From assembly GCA_014379485.1 (NCBI GenBank), contig JACMLS010000970.1:1-7298 (forward strand): a DNA stretch of 7,298 nucleotides, given 5' to 3'. Below the pieces are notes generated by a model. The model searched no databases. It saw nothing but the letters and a program-made list of their open reading frames with translations, and was not told the origin of the DNA. The position numbers and the translations under genes were made by a program. This document shows, piece after piece, positions 1 through 6,015 of the stretch. This DNA is from Bacteroidia bacterium (GTDB lineage: Bacteria > Bacteroidota > Bacteroidia > B-17B0 > Aurantibacillaceae). Every line of letters begins with the position of its first letter. The first letter of the stretch is position 1.

Positions 1-6
1 ATATTT

Positions 7-1407
7 ATGAGAATGAAAAAGCGAAATTTTTTGCATATAATTCTCGTTAGAAATGCACTATTTTCTTTTTTCATTCTTTTATCCGGATTTTCGTTTTCTC
101 AGAAAAATAAAATTGATTCTCTTCTTGGCAGGCTTAGAACCCTGACCGAGGATTCTTTCAGGGTAGATGACCTTAATGACCTGGGTCGCGCCCTTGCCTT
201 CAGTAATCCCGACTCTTCCATCACGCTCAGTAACCAGGCTCTCGAACTTTCTAAAAATCTGAAATGGAAGAAAGGTATGGCGAACTCTTATGGAAATCTT
301 GGAGTTTATAATGGCATTAAAGGAAATTATCCGCAATCACTGGATTGTTTTTTAAAATCGCTGAGGCTGGTACAGGATGGAATAAGTCTTGACGATAGAA
401 AAAAAACAGCTTCTATGCTTGGTAACGTAGGAAATGTGTATTGGAATCAGGGCGAGTTTAATAAGGCGCTTGATTATTTTGAGAAAGCATTAAAACTGGA
501 TAGTGAATTGAAAAATAGAGCAGGTGTTGCAAAACATCTTGGAAACATAGGAATGGTGTATGCAGATCTTAATAATTATGAAAAAGCATTAGACTATTAT
601 TTTAACTACCTGAAAATGGCAGAAGAATTGGAAAGTCCGGAATTTCAATCAATAGCTTTTGTAAATATAGGTAGTGCCTATGCAGACCTCGGTAATTATC
701 AAAAAGCTTTGGATTATTTTTTGAAGTCTTTAAAAATAAGCGAAGAAAACGGTGACTTGAGTAAAATGGCCACTTTGTTTGGTAATATTGGCTCGCTTTA
801 TACAGAGCAAAAAGAATTTAAAAAAGCGTTTGATTTTCTTTATAAGGGATTGATAATTTCAGACAGCATGCAGGCATTAAAGTTAGTTGAGGGCCGCTAT
901 GAAGAGTTGAGCAGACTTTATGAGAGATCCAACATTCCGCTCCCCGATTCAATTGGCGGCAAGCTGTTAAACACAGAGCAAATGCGGTTGCGGTCTTTGT
1001 ATTATTACAAAAAATATATTTCCCTGCGTGATACTTTATTTTCTGAAGAAAATAATAAACAACTGGTGCGCAAAGAAATGAATTTTGAATTTGAGAAAAA
1101 AGAGGCGGCTGCAAAAACAGAGCAATTGAAAAATGAAGAAGTCGCGAAAGCGGAAAATAGAAAGCAGAAAATTATTATTATTTCTGTTGCGGGTTGTTTG
1201 TTGCTGGTTATAGGTTTTGCAGGATTTATTTTCAGGGCATTAAGAATTACACGTAAACAAAAAATCCTTATCGAACATCAAAAACAGTTGGTTGACGAAA
1301 AACAAAAAGAGATCCTTGATTCAATTTATTATGCAAGTAGAATACAAAGGGCCTTAATTACATCAGAAAAATATATTACCAGGAATTTAACCCGTTTAAT
1401 GAAATGA
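7..1407 (+). CDS. TPR membrane protein with effector-less SpoIIE-type linker tail (paralog 1)
   Basis: Predicted signal-anchored sensor or adaptor of 466 residues; the molecular function is not known. Seen: basic start (MRMKKR), hydrophobic stretch about 16-30 and a likely signal peptidase I site S31|Q32. A degenerate TPR spans about 56-91, and TPR signatures (N-I/L/V-G) occur at N97, N140, N180, N220 and N260, the last four exactly 40 residues apart. Next come LPDSIGGKLL at 312-321, a charged helical stalk about 345-387, a membrane helix about 389-409, a basic RALRITRKQK stop-transfer, and a tail with LVDEKQKEILDSIYYA at 428-443. By the positive-inside rule the TPRs should be periplasmic and the tail cytoplasmic. 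The tail resembles the linker before SpoIIE phosphatase domains, but the protein ends 23 residues after it. The start could equally be ATG at 13; only six bases precede position 7, so the upstream context is unseen. It has one TPR fewer than its neighbours and ends in a 4-base overlap with the next gene. Confidence 0.9.
   Translation: MRMKKRNFLHIILVRNALFSFFILLSGFSFSQKNKIDSLLGRLRTLTEDSFRVDDLNDLGRALAFSNPDSSITLSNQALELSKNLKWKKGMANSYGNLGVYNGIKGNYPQSLDCFLKSLRLVQDGISLDDRKKTASMLGNVGNVYWNQGEFNKALDYFEKALKLDSELKNRAGVAKHLGNIGMVYADLNNYEKALDYYFNYLKMAEELESPEFQSIAFVNIGSAYADLGNYQKALDYFLKSLKISEENGDLSKMATLFGNIGSLYTEQKEFKKAFDFLYKGLIISDSMQALKLVEGRYEELSRLYERSNIPLPDSIGGKLLNTEQMRLRSLYYYKKYISLRDTLFSEENNKQLVRKEMNFEFEKKEAAAKTEQLKNEEVAKAENRKQKIIIISVAGCLLLVIGFAGFIFRALRITRKQKILIEHQKQLVDEKQKEILDSIYYASRIQRALITSEKYITRNLTRLMK
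940..1407 (+). repeat. Conserved 468-nt 3' module, copy 1
   Basis: Copy 1 of a dispersed direct repeat covering the last 155 codons plus stop, from LPDS through stalk, membrane helix and linker tail. It has the same length as the other three copies and aligns to them without indels at the protein level. It shares the 24-base run beginning ATTTCTGTTGCGGG with copy 2 in the membrane helix, but GAATTACACGTAAACAAAA just downstream with copy 4. Confidence 0.85.
1404..1407 (+). other. ATGA stop/start overlap between paralogs 1 and 2
   Basis: The TGA stop of paralog 1 (1405-1407) overlaps the first ATG of paralog 2 (1404-1406). This arrangement is commonly associated with coupled translation by reinitiation. 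It supports cotranscription whether or not this ATG is the main start. Confidence 0.6.
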
Positions 1408-2933
1408 AGCAAACGCTGAAATCAGTTTGCCTGCGTGCAGGAGCCAGGGCAATGAGGGGCAGAAATATTTTGTTGTGCGTGCTTTTACTCGGCTCTTCCG
1501 TTTTGGTTTTTGGCAACAGAAAAATTGACTCCCTTCTTACCCTTGTAAAGAAAGAAGAACCGGACACAAACAAAGCAAAGCATTTATATGTTTTAGGATG
1601 GGAGTATAACAGGTTGGGCAATCACGACAGTAGCTTTCATTTTAATAACGCGGCCCTGCAATTATCAACTCAATTGAATTTCAGGAAAGGAATCTCCGCT
1701 TCGCTTGGAAATATCGGGAATGTATACCTGAATCAAGGTGATCATCACAAAGCATTAGATTATTTTTTGCAGGCGTTGGAAATTGATGAAGAGCGAAAAG
1801 ACAAAACAAGAATTTCAATCTGGCTTAACAGCATTGCGAGTGTTTATAAAGAACAGGCTGATTTCCCCAAAGCACTGGAGTATTTTTTAAGAGCGTTAAA
1901 AGTGTCTGAAGAAACAGCAAATAAAATGGGAATTGCCAGTACACTTGGTAATTTGGGCGGTATTTACCTGGATCAAGGCGATAACAACAAGGCATTGGAT
2001 TGTTATTTACGGGCCTTGAAAATTGCAGAAGAGGTTGGTTATAATGAGGGAATTGCAAGAGACCTTGCAAATATTGGAATTGTCTATAGAGCCCGGTTCA
2101 ATTATTCCGAGGCATTGAATTATGATTTAAGGGCTTTGAAGATGGCAGAAGAACTGGAAGACAAAAATTTAATTGCAGCATTGCAAAGTAATATGGGCAA
2201 TGTTTATGGCGAGCTTAAAAATTATCCACACGCATTAGAATGTTTTTTTAAAGCGTTAAAGATAAATGAAGAAACGGGAAACAAGAGAAATGAGGCCGGC
2301 AATCTCGGTAACATAGGCTCAATTTATACGTTTCAAAAGAAATACTCTGAAGCAAGTTCCTTTCTTTTCCGCTCTCTCACCCTTTCCGACAGTATCAGTA
2401 ATAAGGACATGGTGAAAAATCAGTACAATGCATTAAGCCTTCTTTACGAAATCTCTGATATTTCGCTTCCTGATTCTACAGGTGGCAAGCTCCTGAGCAA
2501 GGAACAAATGCGTTTACGGGCTTTATATTTCCACAAACGTTACATTTCTATCCGCGATACTTTATTCAGCGAAGAAAATAAAAAACAACTCGTGCGTAAA
2601 GAAATGAATTTTGAGTTTGAGAAAAAGGAAGCGGCTGCCAAAACAGAGCAATTGAAGAATGAAGAGATTGCAAAAGCTGAAAGTAAAAAGCAAAAAATAA
2701 TAATTATTTCTGTTGCGGGTTGTTTGTTGTTAGTTATTGGTTTTGCAGTATTTATTCTGAGGGCATTGAGAATTACCCGAAAGCAAAAAATTCTTATCGA
2801 ACAACAGAAACATTTAGTAGATGAAAAGCAAAAGGAAATTCTTGATAGTATTTATTATGCGAGAAGAATTCAGCGGGCTTTGATCACAAATGAAAAATAT
2901 ATTTCAAAAAACTTAAGGCGACTTATTGGTTAA
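1404..2933 (+). CDS. TPR membrane protein with effector-less SpoIIE-type linker tail (paralog 2)
   Basis: Paralog of 509 residues from this start. The hydrophobic leader is at about 22-36 with a plausible cleavage after G37, followed by RKIDSLL and DTNKAKHL, which match the other copies. Regular TPRs have signature residues at N103, N142, N183, N223, N263 and N303. LPDSTGGKLL lies at 355-364, the stalk at about 389-430, the membrane helix at about 431-452, and the linker LVDEKQKEILDSIYYA at 471-486, with a stop 23 residues on. No phosphatase, kinase or DNA-binding domain follows. By hand alignment the last 155 residues differ from paralog 1 at 23 positions, whereas the TPR half is far more divergent. 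The start is ambiguous: ATG at 1404 overlaps the upstream stop (ATGA, typical of translational coupling), but ATG at 1452 (493 residues) gives a shorter, more usual signal peptide (MRGRN plus hydrophobic core) and has AGGAG eight bases upstream. The Cys in the leader does not fit a lipobox. Confidence 0.9.
   Translation: MKQTLKSVCLRAGARAMRGRNILLCVLLLGSSVLVFGNRKIDSLLTLVKKEEPDTNKAKHLYVLGWEYNRLGNHDSSFHFNNAALQLSTQLNFRKGISASLGNIGNVYLNQGDHHKALDYFLQALEIDEERKDKTRISIWLNSIASVYKEQADFPKALEYFLRALKVSEETANKMGIASTLGNLGGIYLDQGDNNKALDCYLRALKIAEEVGYNEGIARDLANIGIVYRARFNYSEALNYDLRALKMAEELEDKNLIAALQSNMGNVYGELKNYPHALECFFKALKINEETGNKRNEAGNLGNIGSIYTFQKKYSEASSFLFRSLTLSDSISNKDMVKNQYNALSLLYEISDISLPDSTGGKLLSKEQMRLRALYFHKRYISIRDTLFSEENKKQLVRKEMNFEFEKKEAAAKTEQLKNEEIAKAESKKQKIIIISVAGCLLLVIGFAVFILRALRITRKQKILIEQQKHLVDEKQKEILDSIYYARRIQRALITNEKYISKNLRRLIG
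1439..1454 (+). promoter_or_regulatory. Possible Shine-Dalgarno site and alternative start of paralog 2
   Basis: AGGAG at 1439-1443 lies eight bases before an in-frame ATG at 1452. None of the other starts in the cluster has such a site at a good distance. The alternative start gives a compact signal peptide. Bacteroidota generally rely little on Shine-Dalgarno pairing, so the match may be chance. Confidence 0.35.
2466..2933 (+). repeat. Conserved 468-nt 3' module, copy 2
   Basis: Copy 2 of the same module. Its translated sequence differs from copy 1 at 23 of 155 positions (hand count). It groups with copy 3 in the tail (FILRAL, EQQKHLVDEKQ, ALITNE) but with copy 1 in the membrane helix (SVAGCLLLVIGFA). 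Confidence 0.85.
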
Positions 2934-2939
2934 GGAAAA

Positions 2940-4442
2940 ATGAATCCGATCCGAAAAATAAATAGACACTCCTTATCAGTACTGATCAGTTTAATCTGCG
3001 TAATCAGTTTTCCTTATTACGCGCAAAACAGAAAAATTGATTCGTTGTTGTTGCTTATTAAAACGGGTAAAGAAGACACCAATAAGGCAAACCATTTAAT
3101 AAAGGTTGGTAATTATTTCACTCACAGGAATCCGGATACGGCTGTTGTTTTAGTTAACCAGGCATTAGCGCTTTCGGAAAAATTAAAATTTAAAATGGGT
3201 ATTGCCGCTTCCTGTAGTAGTCTCGGAGCTTCTTACAGGGTTCTAGGCAACTATACACTCTCAATGGTGCAATGTACACGAGCGCTTAATTTATACCAAG
3301 CCGTTGGAGACAAAAAGAATGAAGCCGGCGTTTTAAATAATATTGGAAATATTTGCAGGGAACAGGGCAATTATTCAAAAGCAATTGATTTTTATTATAA
3401 GGCATTAAAAATTAATGAAGAGACAGGCAATAAGAACTGGAAGGCACTGAATCTGGGCAACATTGCCCTTGTTTATTTTGATGAGGGAGATAATTTAAAA
3501 GCGCTTGATTATCATTTGAAAGCATTAAAGATTAACACTGAGATGCAAAGCAGAAGCAATATTGCTATGAATCTTTCAAATATTGGCAACGTTTATACGC
3601 AACTGTCAGATTATGACAAAGCACTCGATTACTATTCTAAATCAATTAAAATTGTTGAAGAAACAGAAAATAAAGGTGGGATTCCTATCATACTCTCTAA
3701 CATGGGGGTATTGTATGAAGACAAAGGGGAAAGGGCAAAAGCGCTGAATTGTTTTTTAAGAGCCTTGAAAATAGAAGAGGAACTTGGAAATGAAAATCAA
3801 ATTGAATTGATTCTTGATAATATTGGCAGGCTGTATTGCGGATTAAAAGAGTACCGTAAATCATCTGACTACCTGTACAGGGCGCTTAAAATGGCAGATG
3901 AACTTGAAATGAAAAATAGTTTAAAAAGTTGTTACGAGGAATTAAGTATTCTTTATGAAAAATCCAATGTTTCTCTTCCTGATTCTGCCGGTGGTAAACT
4001 TCTTAATCCAGAAAAAATGCGTTTGCGCTCATTGTATTACTACAAGCGTTACATTTCCATCCGCGATACTTTGTTCAGCGAAGAAAATAAAAAGCAGTTC
4101 GTTCGTAAAGAAATGAATTTTGAGTTTGAGAAAAAAGCAGCAGCAGCAAAAGCTGAGCAACAGAAGAACGAGGAAGTTGCTAAGACGGAAAGCAAAAAGC
4201 AAAAGATAATAATTATTTCTGTGATCAGTTGTTTGTTATTGGCTGCAGGTTTTGCCGGATTTATTCTAAGGGCATTGAGAATTACAAGAAAGCAAAAGAT
4301 CTTTATAGAACAGCAAAAGCACCTTGTTGACGAGAAGCAAAAGGAAATTCTTGACAGTATTTATTATGCAAGAAGAATTCAAAGAGCGTTGATTACGAAT
4401 GAAATTTACATTGTAAAAAATTTAAAAAGACTTAACAGCTGA
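2940..4442 (+). CDS. TPR membrane protein with effector-less SpoIIE-type linker tail (paralog 3)
   Basis: Paralog of 500 residues, starting six bases after the preceding stop. The A-rich spacer contains AAGGA only three bases from the ATG, too close for a strong Shine-Dalgarno site. Leader: KINRHSLSVLISLICVIS, cleavage likely at A28|Q29, then RKIDSLL and EDTNKANHL. Six repeat units have signature positions at S94, N134, N174, N214, N254 and N294, exactly 40 residues apart, so the TPR solenoid has no indels. LPDSAGGKLL is at 346-355, the Lys/Glu/Ala-rich stalk at about 380-421, the membrane helix at about 422-443, and LVDEKQKEILDSIYYA at 462-477, with termination 23 residues later. The tail is closest to paralog 2 (shared FILRAL, EQQKHLVDEKQ and ALITNE). 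The role is inferred as a periplasmic TPR sensor or scaffold tethered by one helix to a cytoplasmic adaptor tail; ligand and partner are unknown. Confidence 0.91.
   Translation: MNPIRKINRHSLSVLISLICVISFPYYAQNRKIDSLLLLIKTGKEDTNKANHLIKVGNYFTHRNPDTAVVLVNQALALSEKLKFKMGIAASCSSLGASYRVLGNYTLSMVQCTRALNLYQAVGDKKNEAGVLNNIGNICREQGNYSKAIDFYYKALKINEETGNKNWKALNLGNIALVYFDEGDNLKALDYHLKALKINTEMQSRSNIAMNLSNIGNVYTQLSDYDKALDYYSKSIKIVEETENKGGIPIILSNMGVLYEDKGERAKALNCFLRALKIEEELGNENQIELILDNIGRLYCGLKEYRKSSDYLYRALKMADELEMKNSLKSCYEELSILYEKSNVSLPDSAGGKLLNPEKMRLRSLYYYKRYISIRDTLFSEENKKQFVRKEMNFEFEKKAAAAKAEQQKNEEVAKTESKKQKIIIISVISCLLLAAGFAGFILRALRITRKQKIFIEQQKHLVDEKQKEILDSIYYARRIQRALITNEIYIVKNLKRLNS
3975..4442 (+). repeat. 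Conserved 468-nt 3' module, copy 3
   Basis: Copy 3 of the module, again 155 codons plus stop. The membrane helix is the most different of the four (SVISCLLLAAGFAGF), while the stalk motif KEMNFEFEKK and the linker LVDEKQKEILDSIYYA are unchanged. Confidence 0.85.
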
Positions 4443-4449
4443 AAGATAA

Positions 4450-6015
4450 ATGCGTTTCTTACAAAAAATAAATAAATTTTATTTATCGGCACTTATCGGT
4501 CTTATTTATGGTATCACTGTTCCTGTTTATTCTCAAAACAAAAAAGCAGATTCTCTTCTAACACTTATTAAGAAAGATAAACCTGATACCAGTAAAATAA
4601 ATCATCTTAATGCACTTGCGTGGATTTTAAAGAACTACAACACAGATACTGCTGCACTGTTAAGTCAGCAGGCATTTGAACTGGCAGAAGAAATAATCGC
4701 TTCTTCAAAAGGAACAACTCGAATTGCCACCAAAAACGGTATGGCTAATGCACTTGGTCAGCTGGGTACTTTCAGTTATTTCAGGTCAGACTACAAAAAA
4801 GCGCTTGAATACTACATGCAGGCAGTGCAATTGAATGAGGAAACAAAAAACACGGATAGCAAAGCAAAACATCTTGCAAATATTGGCCTCATTTACCAGG
4901 AGCAGGGCAACTATTCTGTTGCACTTGACTATTTTTTAAACGCCCTTAAAACATTTGAGCAAAGCGGCAATAAAAGCAGAATGTCAACGGCCCTCTGCAA
5001 TATTGGAAATGTATACAAAGACCAGGCAGATTTTCCCAAAGCATTGAGTTATTACTTTAAATCGCTTAAAATTGCAGAAGAAACCGGCAACAAGCAATTG
5101 CAGGCGAACGGTATTGGTAATATAGGCATCATTTATTTTCTCAAGGGAGATTTTTCACCCGCATTAGAATACTTTTTGAAAGCGCTGAAAATTAGCGAAG
5201 AACTCGGAGACAAGAATAAAATTGCAGTGGCCCTTGGTAACATAGGAAGCATTTATAAAGGCAAGCGCGAACATGAAAAGGCTCTGGATTATTATTCAAG
5301 AGCTTTGAAAATACGCGAAGAGATGGGTGCAAAAAATTTAGTTGCCGCCACACTGGGCAACATCGGTTCAGTTTACGCAAGTATAGCGGAAAATCAAAAA
5401 TCGCAACAAGCCAAAGGAGAATACTATAAAAAATCTTTTACCAGTTTAAGTACCGGACTTGCCTTAGACAATGAGATTGGAGCCATGAACAGTTTGAAAG
5501 AAGATTATCAATTAATGTTTTCTCTTTACGAAAGATCTACCGTTCCGCTTCCTGATACAATTGGCGGCAGACTTTTAAATATGCAACAGATGCGCTTGCG
5601 GGCTCTGTATTATTACAAAAAATTTATTTCTATACGCGATACTTTGTTCAGCGATGAAAACAAAAAGCAACTCGTTCAGAAGGAAATGAATTTTGAATTT
5701 GAGAAAAAGGAAGCCGCTGCAAAAGCAGCGCAAATGAAGAATGAAGAAATTGCCAAAGCAGAAAGCAGGAAGCAAAGAATAATTATTGTTTCTGTTGTCT
5801 GCTGTTTATTACTGGTAATTGGTTTAGCCGGATTTATTTTCAGGGCACTGAGAATTACACGTAAACAAAAGATTCTTATTGAGCATCAGAAAAATCTTGT
5901 TGACGAGAAACAAAAAGAGATACTGGATAGTATTTATTACGCAAGAAGAATTCAGCGGGCATTGATTACGAGTGAAAAGTATATTGAAAGAAATTTGAAA
6001 CGACTTAAAATTTAA
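4450..6015 (+). CDS. TPR membrane protein with effector-less SpoIIE-type linker tail (paralog 4)
   Basis: Longest complete copy, 521 residues, starting seven bases after the previous stop. The leader KINKFYLSALIGLIYGI with cleavage likely at S28|Q29 is very like that of gene 5. TPR signature positions are Q104, N144, N184, N224, N264 and N304, exactly 40 apart. The N-terminal degenerate repeat is longer than in the other copies (EIIASSKGTT segment about 81-95). The stretch after N304 is 11 residues longer than in paralogs 1-3, through a Gln/Lys-rich loop about 312-325. LPDTIGGRLL is at 367-376, the stalk at about 401-442, the membrane helix at about 443-465, and LVDEKQKEILDSIYYA at 483-498, followed by 23 residues and the stop. 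RALRITRKQKILIEHQK is identical to paralog 1 rather than to its immediate neighbour. The TAA stop directly abuts the ATG of gene 5 (TAAATG). No catalytic domain is present. Function is inferred as for the other copies. Confidence 0.91.
   Translation: MRFLQKINKFYLSALIGLIYGITVPVYSQNKKADSLLTLIKKDKPDTSKINHLNALAWILKNYNTDTAALLSQQAFELAEEIIASSKGTTRIATKNGMANALGQLGTFSYFRSDYKKALEYYMQAVQLNEETKNTDSKAKHLANIGLIYQEQGNYSVALDYFLNALKTFEQSGNKSRMSTALCNIGNVYKDQADFPKALSYYFKSLKIAEETGNKQLQANGIGNIGIIYFLKGDFSPALEYFLKALKISEELGDKNKIAVALGNIGSIYKGKREHEKALDYYSRALKIREEMGAKNLVAATLGNIGSVYASIAENQKSQQAKGEYYKKSFTSLSTGLALDNEIGAMNSLKEDYQLMFSLYERSTVPLPDTIGGRLLNMQQMRLRALYYYKKFISIRDTLFSDENKKQLVQKEMNFEFEKKEAAAKAAQMKNEEIAKAESRKQRIIIVSVVCCLLLVIGLAGFIFRALRITRKQKILIEHQKNLVDEKQKEILDSIYYARRIQRALITSEKYIERNLKRLKI
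5548..6015 (+). repeat. Conserved 468-nt 3' module, copy 4
   Basis: Copy 4 of the module, 155 codons plus stop. It has the conservative changes LPDT and GGRLL and carries two adjacent Cys in the membrane helix (CC at residues 451-452), the second aligned to the single Cys of the other copies. Confidence 0.85.

Noticed and set aside
79..336. Several reverse-strand open frames of 60-100 codons across the window (for example 79-336, 818-1114, 1376-1621, 7033-7272)
   Set aside because: All lie antisense to well-supported TPR-coding frames, and their translations show no recognisable domains or consistent start context. They recur at homologous places because the genes are paralogs.
1720..2350. 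Regular ~120-base spaced repeats resembling a CRISPR or satellite array
   Set aside because: The period is 40 codons in frame and matches TPR helices; there are no short identical repeats separated by unique spacers.
1404..2933. Paralogs 1-4 as one phosphatase gene broken by frameshifts
   Set aside because: Each has its own signal peptide, complete TPR domain and stop at the same aligned position, and no SpoIIE catalytic sequence is seen between them in any frame.
2931..2945. Promoter or terminator in the gaps between the genes
   Set aside because: The gaps are at most 7 bases, with no hairpin plus T-run and no room for a promoter.
2940..3030. Possible lipoprotein signals because of Cys in the leaders of paralogs 2 and 3
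   Set aside because: The residues before the Cys (ILLC, SLIC) do not fit a lipobox, and the leader continues into an A-Q-type signal peptidase I site in paralog 3.
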